Below are positions 33,735-41,107 of a DNA stretch of 64,000 nt, one piece after another (the first letter of the stretch is position 1; each line of letters starts with the position of its first letter). This DNA comes from Oscillospiraceae bacterium (lineage in GTDB: Bacteria; Bacillota; Clostridia; Oscillospirales; Oscillospiraceae). The notes under the pieces were generated by a model. That model did not search any database, was not told where the DNA came from, and saw only the letters and a program-made list of their open reading frames with translations. The translations under genes and the position numbers were made by a program. Location: positions 105,289 through 169,288 of the forward strand of contig JAGAMN010000020.1 of NCBI GenBank assembly GCA_017624715.1. The letters are read 5' to 3'.

Positions 33735-34517
33735 TCAACCAAACACTTCAATGGCCGCAACGGTACGGAATTTCTCCGGCTCAATGATGTCCCTGCCGTA
33801 CACATCCAAAAACCGCTCACAATAGCGGTCAGTTTTCAGATTAAACTGAAGCGACCACATTCCCCAAAACAAGTCCACATGTCTGTCACCGATGCCCGCG
33901 GTGTCCAGGTCGATAAAACTGCTGAACTGCCAGTTGTTGAGCATAATGTTGGGCAGACAGTAATCACCGTGGAGCAGGGTATCCGATGCAAGTGATGCAC
34001 CATTTTTCTCAATTTCCGCCCAGGCTTCCTCCGGAGTTGCATAGCCCCAGTTGTCGGGGAACAGATCAATGTCGTAGTGCTGATGCCTGTAATTTTCCCG
34101 GGCGGTGGCAAGATAATCTTCAGTCCGGTTCACAGGACAGCCGGTAATGTCTACCTCGTGCAGCTGCCGCAGAAGCGTAGCAGTCAGGTCGCACAGCCGC
34201 TTCGGGTCTGCTAGATACAGTGGATCGATGCAATCTTCACCCAAAGCCCGCCGCGTCAGCATCCAGTCAAACTCGCCGCTCTCGTATGCCAGCACCTCAG
34301 GTGCAAGCCCCTTGCAGTGAAAATAGTCTGTCATAGCTGCCTCTTTTTCCAGCGAACCCTTGGGTGCTTTTTTCAGATAAAAGCCAGCACCCTTGTCCAG
34401 AAAGTAGACCTGAGCTACCTTGGAACAGCTGCTGTCATAGACCGTCGCACCGTCCAGAAAAGGGCGCAATTGGGCCGGAATATCCCAATTATTCAGTTGG
34501 ATCAGCTTTCGTTCCAT
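33735..34517 (-). CDS. APH(3')-family aminoglycoside phosphotransferase-like kinase
   Basis: This 260-residue kinase is of the length and pattern of APH(3') enzymes: GFYLKK with the ATP lysine, the catalytic loop LLHGDYCLPN (D185, N190), and FIDLDTAGIGDRHVDL with the metal-binding aspartate. Known APH(3') proteins phosphorylate the 3'-hydroxyl of kanamycin-type drugs. Chromosomal homologues in gut clostridia often have no shown resistance role, so the substrate is open. ATG 34517 has TAAGGAGAT upstream. It is probably co-transcribed with the pyrophosphatase-Nudix and YhhN-like genes (gaps of 14 and 11 bases). Confidence 0.82.
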   Translation of the reverse strand: MERKLIQLNNWDIPAQLRPFLDGATVYDSSCSKVAQVYFLDKGAGFYLKKAPKGSLEKEAAMTDYFHCKGLAPEVLAYESGEFDWMLTRRALGEDCIDPLYLADPKRLCDLTATLLRQLHEVDITGCPVNRTEDYLATARENYRHQHYDIDLFPDNWGYATPEEAWAEIEKNGASLASDTLLHGDYCLPNIMLNNWQFSSFIDLDTAGIGDRHVDLFWGMWSLQFNLKTDRYCERFLDVYGRDIIEPEKFRTVAAIEVFG

Positions 34518-34575
34518 AGCAGATCTCCTTAACTGTGATATGGCAAGAATATCACATTCTCTAAAGAAAGTCAAA

Positions 34576-34612
34576 AATAAAGCCAAAATCCGTAAAGGAT
34601 TTTGGCTTTATT
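34576..34612 (-). terminator. Terminator of tRNA-Thr
   Basis: A 16-bp stem, AATAAAGCCAAAATCC with GGATTTTGGCTTTATT and loop GTAAA, followed on the minus strand by TTTTTGAC. It begins directly after the tRNA CCA end. Confidence 0.9.
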
Positions 34613-34688
34613 TGGAGCTAGTGACCTGACTCGAACAGGCGACCTTCTCATTACGAGTGAGATGCACTACCGACTGTGCTACACTAGC
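34613..34688 (-). tRNA. tRNA-Thr (anticodon CGT)
   Basis: This is 76 bases including an encoded CCA. Acceptor stem GCTAGTG pairs with CACTAGC. The anticodon stem TCTCA/TGAGA closes the loop CTCGTAA, giving anticodon CGT for codon ACG. The T arm is GCCTG-TTCGAGT-CAGGT. Promoter and terminator flank it tightly. Confidence 0.96.
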
Positions 34689-34700
34689 ATTCGCCCAGTC

Positions 34701-34729
34701 ATTATATCGGCTTTGGGGCGGAATGTCAA
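34701..34729 (-). promoter_or_regulatory. Consensus promoter of tRNA-Thr
   Basis: On the minus strand TTGACA (34724-34729), 17 bases and TATAAT (34701-34706), 12 bases before the tRNA 5' end. Confidence 0.85.
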
Positions 34730-34745
34730 CAGCTTTTTGAACTTA

Positions 34746-35366
34746 TCAGCGGATGAAGTTGGTTCGTTCCTTGGGCTCGTAAGCCGGGGAGGGCACGCCT
34801 GCGGCCTTGCCTGCCTCGATACAACGAAGCACATAGGTCATGTTCTCTGCCATGGTGCGCATTGTCTGCAAGCCTTCAGCATCCTGCAGGACTTCCTCGG
34901 GGGTGTTGCCGTGGACCTGGTTCCAGTATTGGCTGGTGATGACGATCATGTTGGTCATCATAAAGTGCATATTCATCTGCTGGAATGCGGCGCTGGCGCC
35001 ACCGCGACGGCAGGAAACAACCGCGGAAACGGGTTTGCCGGCCATCTTGGGGGCGGCGGTGTAGAACAGACGGTTCATCAGGGCCAGGATCTGACCGCTG
35101 GGACCACCATAGTAAACCGGCGTACCAAAAACAAAGCCGTCATAGCTGTCGATGTTTTCAATGATTCGGTTCACAAGATCATCAAAGATGCACTTGCCGG
35201 TTTTGCGGCAACCGCCGCAGGCAGTGCATCCGGCAACAGGCTGTGCGCCCACCCAGACGATTTCGGTTTCGATGCCCCGGTCATTCAGAGCTTTTGCGGC
35301 CTCTGTAAGGGCGGTGTAGGTGCAGCCGTGCTGACGGGGACTGCCGTTGATGAGAAGAACTTTCAT
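34746..35366 (-). CDS. Iron-sulfur flavoprotein, flavodoxin/NADPH-FMN reductase fold
   Basis: This 206-residue protein begins with the FMN-binding loop MKVLLINGSPRQHGCTY and has PVYYGGPSGQ in the second FMN loop. A compact cysteine set C47, C50, C53 and C59 (CTACGGCRKTGKC, CX2CX2CX5C) matches the [4Fe-4S] motif of archaeal and clostridial iron-sulfur flavoproteins, which pass electrons between ferredoxin and acceptors such as oxygen or peroxide. It has its own TTGACA-N17-TACAAT promoter and is a single-gene unit. Confidence 0.88.
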   Translation of the reverse strand: MKVLLINGSPRQHGCTYTALTEAAKALNDRGIETEIVWVGAQPVAGCTACGGCRKTGKCIFDDLVNRIIENIDSYDGFVFGTPVYYGGPSGQILALMNRLFYTAAPKMAGKPVSAVVSCRRGGASAAFQQMNMHFMMTNMIVITSQYWNQVHGNTPEEVLQDAEGLQTMRTMAENMTYVLRCIEAGKAAGVPSPAYEPKERTNFIR

Positions 35367-35394
35367 GTAGATCCCTCCATATTATGTTTTTCTT

Positions 35395-35423
35395 ATTGTA
35401 TCCTCTGCCACAGCCCCTGTCAA
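35395..35423 (-). promoter_or_regulatory. Promoter of the iron-sulfur flavoprotein gene
   Basis: On the minus strand TTGACA (35418-35423), 17 bases and TACAAT (35395-35400). Confidence 0.75.
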
Positions 35424-35479
35424 GAAAAGCCGGAAGAATTGAGACGGAAAAACAATGTGATATTTTGTAAAATTAGCTC

Positions 35480-35508
35480 TTGACAAAGCTGTGCAAGTGT
35501 TGTATTAT
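35480..35508 (+). promoter_or_regulatory. Promoter of tRNA-Ser
   Basis: TTGACA (35480-35485), 17 bases and TATTAT (35503-35508), 29 bases before the tRNA. Confidence 0.8.
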
Positions 35509-35537
35509 ATCCAGGCTGACCGAAAGGAAAGCCGCAT

Positions 35538-35629
35538 GGAGAAGTCGCGTAGCTGGCCGAGCGCGCACGATTGGAAATCGTGTATACCCCAAAAGGGTAT
35601 CGAGGGTTCAAATCCCTCCTTCTCCGCCA
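35538..35629 (+). tRNA. tRNA-Ser (anticodon GGA)
   Basis: This is 92 bases with encoded CCA. Acceptor GGAGAAG pairs with CTTCTCC. The anticodon stem CACGA/TCGTG closes loop TTGGAAA, giving anticodon GGA for UCC/UCU. A long variable arm (TATACCCC-AAAA-GGGTAT region) is typical of class II serine tRNAs. Confidence 0.96.
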
Positions 35630-35667
35630 AACAAAAAGACACACCGAAAGGTGTGTCTTTTTTGTTT
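35629..35667 (+). terminator. Terminator of tRNA-Ser
   Basis: The stem pairs AAACAAAAAGACACACC with GGTGTGTCTTTTTTGTTT around GAAA, ending in a T tract. Confidence 0.9.
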
Positions 35668-35838
35668 GGCATGGTATTCAGAAGGAGGGATTTGAAGGGC
35701 GGCTCTTGGTAACATGCCGGTGGCATGTTGCAACCGCCCGGCTTTTCCGCAGAAAAGCAAATCCTGATTATTACGATGAAAAGACTACCAAAGGGGCGAC
35801 CCGAAAGGAGTGTCTTTTTTGTTTGGCATGGTCTTCAG
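35643..35838 (+). repeat. Direct repeat pair downstream of tRNA-Ser
   Basis: Two copies of about 40 bases (35643-35681 and 35799-35838) share an identical 23-base core at 35653-35675 and 35810-35832, which includes TTTTTTGTTTGGCATGGT. The first copy is the tRNA terminator trailer; the second is 157 bases on and has a weakened terminator hairpin. This fits a duplicated tRNA trailer or a remnant attachment-type duplication. The gene-free stretch 35630-35934 holds this pair, the hairpin at 35697-35739 and the ribosome site of the next gene. Confidence 0.65.
35697..35739. repeat. Compound hairpin between the direct repeats
   Basis: The inner stem AACATGCC/GGCATGTT has loop GGT; the outer stem is GGGCGG/CCGCCC with an asymmetric bulge. 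There is no T tract, so it is not a standard terminator. Confidence 0.55.
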
Positions 35839-35934
35839 GAGGAATCCGTTGACAACACATTCTTCTTATGTCATAATTAATATAGATGCAACGATCCTAT
35901 CGTTCATCTTAATGAAATTTGAGGAGGAATGGCG

Positions 35935-36414
35935 ATGCAAGCGCGTGTTCAACATCCTGTTTATGGAGAAATTATCTATAATGAAAACGTATGGACAGGC
36001 AAGAAGGAATTGAGCATAAACGGAAACTTTCTCCCGCCTGTTTCGAAGAAAACATTTGTTTTTAATGGTCAAAATGCGGATATTGAGGGCAGTTATCTCG
36101 GCGGCGCAAAACTATTGATCAACAATGAAATCATTGAAATCGCACCCAAACCCAAGTGGTATGAAATTTTCCTTTCGGTTCTTCCGTTTGTGTTTTTGTT
36201 GGTTTGGGGCAACAATGCCTCCCTGTGTGCGATTTTTCCAGTAGTGGGCGGTGCAATTGGTGGTGCATTGGGCGGCCTCGGTGTGGTGTTTTCTTTGTTG
36301 TACATGAAGAAAGCAAATTCCCTGATAAACAAGGTGCTTGTTGGCATTGGCGCATTTGTGGCGACGGTTCTGGCTGCCTTCGTCGTGGCGCTACTGATCA
36401 TGGGGACCCTCTAA
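35935..36414 (+). CDS. Membrane protein, unrecognised (cluster gene 1)
   Basis: This 159-residue protein begins with a soluble beta-rich region (residues 1-75, QARVQHPVYGEI onward). Two or three membrane helices follow (about 82-100, 101-122 with GGAIGGALGGLG glycine repeats, 132-156). Start ATG 35935 lies 7 bases after GAGGAGG; an ATG at 35929 is too close. The domain is not recognised. It is the first of four AT-rich genes (35935-38843) on one strand directly after tRNA-Ser. Confidence 0.7.
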   Translation: MQARVQHPVYGEIIYNENVWTGKKELSINGNFLPPVSKKTFVFNGQNADIEGSYLGGAKLLINNEIIEIAPKPKWYEIFLSVLPFVFLLVWGNNASLCAIFPVVGGAIGGALGGLGVVFSLLYMKKANSLINKVLVGIGAFVATVLAAFVVALLIMGTL

Positions 36415-36457
36415 AGAGAGAATACTTACACCATGCACAGAAAGTAGAGATTCGTAC

Positions 36458-36931
36458 ATGAAAGAAAAATGGCTACGGGCAGGTAAAATCACCTTGATCG
36501 TATTGAGTGTGCTGCTGTTACTTTTCCTAATTGGGTTTGGTCGGCATTTGCTTTTTACTCCTCAGGTGGAGAAAATGACACTGACTGCCTGGGATGGCGA
36601 TGACGTTCAGACCGTCGCGCTGACAGATGCCGAAATCTTCGGATTTACTGCGATCTATAATCTCTCCAGATATGCAGGCGAGGTAACGGCAGAAGGTTGC
36701 AGCGTCATATTCGTTATTCGGATTTATTGCAATAATGGAGATTATATTCGGATCGAAGATCATCAGGGTTCCCGTATGAAGGTATCTGGTATTGATGTGC
36801 CTGGCTTTCCGCTACATGGCTCACAAAGCTTTTGGGTAGACAATCCATTGTTGCTGGGATACATTAAAAAGTTGGTGAATGCCCACGGCCTGGAGTGGGA
36901 AACCTGGGATACTTGCGAACATGGTTGTTGA
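36458..36931 (+). CDS. Membrane-anchored protein, unrecognised (cluster gene 2)
   Basis: This 157-residue protein has one N-terminal membrane segment (residues 10-27, KITLIVLSVLLLLFLIGFG). A 125-residue extracellular domain follows, containing four cysteines in its second half, two of them in the terminal DTCEHGC. No family motif is seen. The ribosome site is weak. The 43-base gap from gene 1 fits co-transcription. Its extracellular part, with V.T.ALTD-type strands, resembles in outline the lipoprotein encoded at 38349. Confidence 0.65.
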   Translation: MKEKWLRAGKITLIVLSVLLLLFLIGFGRHLLFTPQVEKMTLTAWDGDDVQTVALTDAEIFGFTAIYNLSRYAGEVTAEGCSVIFVIRIYCNNGDYIRIEDHQGSRMKVSGIDVPGFPLHGSQSFWVDNPLLLGYIKKLVNAHGLEWETWDTCEHGC

Positions 36932-36961
36932 AACACCTGCATTTGAAAGGGGATATGCATT

Positions 36962-38320
36962 GTGATTAATGCCATCAACGATAGTGCCAATATTCAAAAA
37001 GCAAAGGCAATCCTCAAGCGGTATCGTCTGTTGAGTCTGCTGATAGGCTGGGGTATACCGATGGCTTTTTTGGTCATTTACTTTGCAAACCGCCGGTTTG
37101 ATGTGTTCATTATTGGCATGATCATCTCGGCTTTCGCAATGCGCGTTTGGGGTCGAAAACTCCACCGTAAAATGATTATGGGAGCGCTACTTGATGACCG
37201 GAATACTCCGCTGTTTTATCAGCTGATGTATCAGGGAAAGGCGTTTAATGAGTCCGGCATTCCGCAGATCCAAGCGGAATACAGTGTGGGCAATTTTGGC
37301 AACGTGATCCCTGCTTGCAGGAAAAAGCTGGCAGATGCAAAATGCTTCAAGAAATATAAGTATGCATATCTCAGTCTTCTTGCGCACTGCTATTTCGTTG
37401 TAGGGGATGACGGAAAATTAAAGGAGATCTGTGATTGGTATTCCCAGTGTCTTGCGGTTGATAAAAAGAAAGTAAAAGCACCGAACCAACTTACAATTTT
37501 TGATTATTTCAATGCTTACTTAAACCGTGATACGGATACCTGCGTGCGTTATCTGTCCAGAAACGCGATCAATGCGTTTATGCAGACGGAATTGGATTTT
37601 GAAAGAGCGAGACTATTGCTCCTAAAAGGAGAGAATGAGGCTGCCAAGACACTGTTTGCGCAAATTGCAGCATCGGCGCCAATGACGAACTATGGTCTGC
37701 TTTCCAAGCAAGCTGTGGCAACCATGGATGCCGGGGAACCCTATGGTGCTGCCTTTGCAGATTTTACTGAGAATGCGGATTATGCGGTAATGCCACCTTC
37801 AAAAGCTGCCACCGTATCAAAGGTCGTGCGTATTGCATGCTTTACCTTTAGCGCGTTATGCATCATTGCGCTTATCGTTGTGAATCTCCTTCCCGGTATT
37901 CGGGAATCTGATTATCGGAAGGAACTGCAGAGCATCATTTCCAGTGATTATGGCCAGGTCGAGATCATAGAAATGTTTAACCTTGAGAAGGGCGACGAGG
38001 TTGTAGATTCCATGTTTATCGCAATGAGCGAAGAAAACATCATTGTCGGCTGCACTTACTGGTATGAAAACGATGATACCATGTATTACGATGTCCAGGT
38101 GGAAAAAAAGATTTCCAGTTTTAAAAATCGACCCTACGAAAGCTGTTATTTTATCTGCAAAACATCTCCCTATTCCGGAAAGGGCTTTTTCTGTAACGAT
38201 TCGTCCTATATTCCCAAAGATGCCTATTATACGGTTTCCTTCCGATTGGACGGCAAGACCTATTACTTTGTGATTGATGAAGTTAGCGTTTCAGATTGGT
38301 TTGAAATCAGCTGTCCATAG
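36962..38320 (+). CDS. Membrane protein with TPR-like cytoplasmic part, unrecognised (cluster gene 3)
   Basis: This 452-residue protein starts at GTG 36962, preceded by AAAGGGG. Two membrane helices (about 22-60) are followed by a 215-residue helical region with TPR-like spacing (cysteine and tyrosine-rich, e.g. YAYLSLLAHCYFVVGDD, ARLLLLKGENEAAKTLF). A third helix (about 285-305) leads to an extracellular beta-rich C-terminal domain of 145 residues. No catalytic motif is visible. It would link an inner repeat scaffold with an outer sensor-like domain, but this is inference from topology only. Confidence 0.68.
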   Translation: MINAINDSANIQKAKAILKRYRLLSLLIGWGIPMAFLVIYFANRRFDVFIIGMIISAFAMRVWGRKLHRKMIMGALLDDRNTPLFYQLMYQGKAFNESGIPQIQAEYSVGNFGNVIPACRKKLADAKCFKKYKYAYLSLLAHCYFVVGDDGKLKEICDWYSQCLAVDKKKVKAPNQLTIFDYFNAYLNRDTDTCVRYLSRNAINAFMQTELDFERARLLLLKGENEAAKTLFAQIAASAPMTNYGLLSKQAVATMDAGEPYGAAFADFTENADYAVMPPSKAATVSKVVRIACFTFSALCIIALIVVNLLPGIRESDYRKELQSIISSDYGQVEIIEMFNLEKGDEVVDSMFIAMSEENIIVGCTYWYENDDTMYYDVQVEKKISSFKNRPYESCYFICKTSPYSGKGFFCNDSSYIPKDAYYTVSFRLDGKTYYFVIDEVSVSDWFEISCP

Positions 38321-38348
38321 TGTTTATGCCAAAGAAAGGAGTAGGATA

Positions 38349-38843
38349 ATGAAGACAAAACGAATTTTGACAATAAGCATTCTTGCCCTGTTCCTGCTCT
38401 CCGTCCTTTCCGGCTGCATCATTATCCCCCGGTATAAGCATTTCATCATCGACGCAAAGACGGTGAAGTCCATCCAAATCTACGATTTGCGAAGGGTAGA
38501 AATATCCTACGGTGAGTATGTACAGACAGAAGCACCGGCTTATATCATACCGAACGATGAAAAAGTCCCATTCCTGGAAGACCTATCCAACATACGTTTT
38601 TCTGATGCAATAATAATTACCGTTGCTGCTGTCGATCCCAGTTTCTTTATGGAATGGACTGCACGGATCAATTATAACGACGGCACATTTGAGCTGATTT
38701 CCTGTGCCGGCTATGGAGAAATCTATGACGAAAATGGCGAGGCTGTCAGCGGGCATCACTATGGTTGCGAAGATGACGAATGGATGGATTTCCTGGCCAA
38801 ATATGTGCCGGAAGATATATTGAAAGAAACGCAGCAGGACTGA
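38349..38843 (+). CDS. Lipoprotein, unrecognised (cluster gene 4)
   Basis: This 164-residue protein has a lipoprotein signal (MKTKRILTISILALFLLS then lipobox LSGC, cysteine near residue 23), so it should be lipid-anchored outside the membrane. The rest is a beta-rich domain (KSIQIYDLRRVEISYG; NYNDGTFELISCAGYGEIYD) ending in an acidic helix. The start ATG 38349 lies 7 bases after AAAGGAG; a longer frame to 38274 overlaps the upstream gene without a ribosome site. It closes the cluster before a strong terminator. Confidence 0.75.
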   Translation: MKTKRILTISILALFLLSVLSGCIIIPRYKHFIIDAKTVKSIQIYDLRRVEISYGEYVQTEAPAYIIPNDEKVPFLEDLSNIRFSDAIIITVAAVDPSFFMEWTARINYNDGTFELISCAGYGEIYDENGEAVSGHHYGCEDDEWMDFLAKYVPEDILKETQQD

Positions 38844-38860
38844 TTCTACGCCATGTTCAA

Positions 38861-38895
38861 CAACCACCCATCCATCCGGATGAGTGGTTGTTTTT
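38861..38895 (+). terminator. Terminator of the four-gene cluster
   Basis: The stem pairs CAACCAC-CATCC with GGATG-GTGGTTG, one bulge on each side, followed by TTTTTAGG. Confidence 0.85.
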
Positions 38896-39016
38896 AGGCT
38901 GCAAATATCTGTTTCTGAATCAAAGCATTAACATCTAATTAAGAAAATCTTAAAGTGACTTTTTGCGGAATTATGCTATAATCAACGGGAAAATAGAGAA
39001 AATAGGAGGTATTCCT

Positions 39017-39847
39017 GTGGAATTTCTCAGGTCCATATTCCGTACGCTGGATGCGGCTATGGAAGTCCCGACGCTGTTCGGCTGGTTTCACATTATGTGG
39101 CTGGTGCTGAGCATAGGTGGAGCCATCGTGTTAAGCCTGTGGCATCGCAAGCACCCGGCGGACCGGCAGCGTAAAGTTCTGTTGATTACTACATTGATCG
39201 TTATCGCATTGGAAATCTATAAGCAGCTGAATTACAGCATCCATTATGAAGATGGCCTGTCCTGGAGCTACCAATGGTACGCATTCCCCATGCAGTTCTG
39301 CTCCACACCCATGTATGTGGGCCTGCTGGCTGCGCTGACCAAAAAGGGCAAGATCCATGAATCTGCATGTGCTTATATGGTAACATTTTCCCTGTTTGCA
39401 GGGGCAGCGGTTATGATCTACCCTGGTGACGTTTTTATCGACACCATCGGCATCAACATTCAGACCATGGTATGTCACGGCAGCATGATCTTCCTGGCGA
39501 TTTACTTGATGGCCACCGGCTATGTGAAGATGGGCTTTAAGACGGTTCTGAAAGCCGTGCCTGTGTTCGCGTTCTTCCTGCTCCTGGCTATGGGCCTTAA
39601 CGAGTGGGCCTTCCAATCCGGGCTGCTGGAAAATCACAGCTTCAATATGTTCTACATCAGCCCCTACCAACCGGGCCATTTGCCGATCTATGGTGATGTG
39701 CAGGCAGTTGTACCTTATCCCTGGAGCCTGGTGATCTACATCATTGGCTTCGCAGCTGCAGCTTATGTGATGCAGCTGCTGTCAATGCTGGTTCGCCTGA
39801 TTGCCTGCAAGGTTTCCAAAAAAACGACTGTTGAACAAACTGTATAA
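39017..39847 (+). CDS. YwaF/TIGR02206 family membrane protein (copy 2)
   Basis: This 276-residue polytopic membrane protein is paralogous to the one at 19479-20276. Shared features are a start-proximal FGWFHIMWLVLS, EIYKQLNYSIHY, AFPMQFCSTPMYVGLLAAL and the intramembrane TMVCHGSMIFLAIYL. The start is GTG 39017, 6 bases after AGGAGGT, so the in-frame ATG at 38963 is not used. The -10-like TATAAT lies at 38977-38982. The function of the family is unknown. Confidence 0.82.
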   Translation: MEFLRSIFRTLDAAMEVPTLFGWFHIMWLVLSIGGAIVLSLWHRKHPADRQRKVLLITTLIVIALEIYKQLNYSIHYEDGLSWSYQWYAFPMQFCSTPMYVGLLAALTKKGKIHESACAYMVTFSLFAGAAVMIYPGDVFIDTIGINIQTMVCHGSMIFLAIYLMATGYVKMGFKTVLKAVPVFAFFLLLAMGLNEWAFQSGLLENHSFNMFYISPYQPGHLPIYGDVQAVVPYPWSLVIYIIGFAAAAYVMQLLSMLVRLIACKVSKKTTVEQTV

Positions 39848-39852
39848 TAAAG

Positions 39853-39882
39853 AAATCCTCCGGCTCAGCCGGAGGATTTTTC
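39853..39882. terminator. Bidirectional terminator
   Basis: A 12-bp stem, AAATCCTCCGGC with GCCGGAGGATTT and loop TCA, then TTTC. It contains the pgsA stop codon, so it ends both convergent genes. Confidence 0.88.
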
Positions 39883-40470
39883 GTTATCCGTATTGTTTTC
39901 CAGTTCCTGGATCATGGGGGAGTGGGTGTAATAAATACGGGCATAGCCGATAAAGGATGCCAGCAGCACACCACAGTCTGCAATTGTAATAATCTGAATG
40001 GTCTTGGCGTCCAGCTGGGGGAAGAGGACCATCACGATCAAGCTTACAAATAGAACTGCTGTGCTGATCTTGCCTGCCAGCAGTGCGCCGGAGAGGATCT
40101 TACCACGCCGCAGGATCATAAGACCCGCAATCAGCTGGAAGCTTTCCTTCACAACGAACAGGGTGACCAAGATCCACAGCACAGGATTCCGAATGGCCAG
40201 ACACAGTATCAGTGTAAACTGTGTAGCCTTATCAGCCAGGGGATCCAGAATCTTGCCCAATGTAGAGATCATATTAAAGTGCCTGGCGATCTTTCCGTCG
40301 ATGGCGTCGGTCAGACAGGAAACGGCCAAGATACCGCCGGCGATATAGTAATCCGTCATGTCCTGTGCGTTCAGGTAGATCACAATGTAAACCGGGATCA
40401 GTACCAAACGGAACAGGCTGAGCAGATTGGGTATGGTCAATATATCTTTTTTCCAATCTTTGATGATCAT
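39865..40470 (-). CDS. pgsA: CDP-diacylglycerol-glycerol-3-phosphate phosphatidyltransferase
   Basis: This 201-residue integral membrane enzyme makes phosphatidylglycerophosphate, the first step to phosphatidylglycerol. The CDP-alcohol phosphotransferase motif DGKIARHFNMISTLGKILDP continues with LADKATQ (DGxxAR..G..D..D). Several membrane helices surround it. ATG 40470 is supported by GGAGG upstream, whereas the longer frame to 40506 lacks a site. Confidence 0.92.
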   Translation of the reverse strand: MIIKDWKKDILTIPNLLSLFRLVLIPVYIVIYLNAQDMTDYYIAGGILAVSCLTDAIDGKIARHFNMISTLGKILDPLADKATQFTLILCLAIRNPVLWILVTLFVVKESFQLIAGLMILRRGKILSGALLAGKISTAVLFVSLIVMVLFPQLDAKTIQIITIADCGVLLASFIGYARIYYTHSPMIQELENNTDNEKSSG

Positions 40471-40511
40471 GCTTTTTCCTCCATGCCGCGCTTCTGCGCG
40501 CATCATAATCT

Positions 40512-40539
40512 ATTATAGGCAATTTTTAGGAAGAATCAA
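40512..40539 (-). promoter_or_regulatory. Promoter of pgsA
   Basis: On the minus strand TTGATT (40534-40539), 16 bases and TATAAT (40512-40517). Confidence 0.55.
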
Positions 40540-40564
40540 GCATTTTCTGTGAATAAATTGAAAA

Positions 40565-41107
40565 TTAGTTTTTCGAATCCTGCCGCAATACCAGGGAAGC
40601 TGCACCGGGGTAATGAAGTGCCAGTCTTTGCCAGGTAATTCTGTCCAATTCACCGGTTTCCGGCAGATCATTCAAACGCTGGAAAGAGGATAGCGACTGC
40701 CCTGTGGGCATATCGAGAGTGCCGTTCAGGGAGGGCGGTGTAATGCTGCCGTAGACTTGAGAGAGTACCGTCAAAATGCCCTGTGCCAGGTATAAATTCG
40801 GGTGCACCTGCCCAGCAACAATAACTTCATTGGGCTCAAAAATCACTGCAATGGGCTCTGCTTCTCCCACTACGACCAGTGCCGGTTCGTAGGCAGCGAC
40901 AATTGCTTCCCAGGTATCCTGATCTGCAACACCTGTTGCGGGTAATCCCCGGCTTCTCTGGAATGCTGATACTGCAGCGGTAGTTTGTGTACCGTAAATT
41001 CCGTCGGGGATCACACTGGGTAGATTGCTCTCATTTTGTGCGATGACCCGGAGCATGGTTTGCAAGCTTCTGACAGGCTGCCCAACAAAGGATTCCAGCG
41101 GTCTCAT
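40565..41107 (-). CDS. Peptidoglycan-binding protein, two PGB_1 domains
   Basis: This 180-residue protein consists of two PG_binding_1 modules (residues about 8-72 and 105-168) with the typical DGIYGTQTTAAVSAFQ and TGVADQDTWEAI pattern; the second module is degenerate. There is no signal peptide. Its start overlaps the upstream gene stop (ATGA 41104-41107). It is the last gene of an operon headed by a sigma-K-like promoter, so it probably binds spore cortex or germ-cell wall peptidoglycan from the mother cell side; this is inference. Confidence 0.82.
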   Translation of the reverse strand: MRPLESFVGQPVRSLQTMLRVIAQNESNLPSVIPDGIYGTQTTAAVSAFQRSRGLPATGVADQDTWEAIVAAYEPALVVVGEAEPIAVIFEPNEVIVAGQVHPNLYLAQGILTVLSQVYGSITPPSLNGTLDMPTGQSLSSFQRLNDLPETGELDRITWQRLALHYPGAASLVLRQDSKN

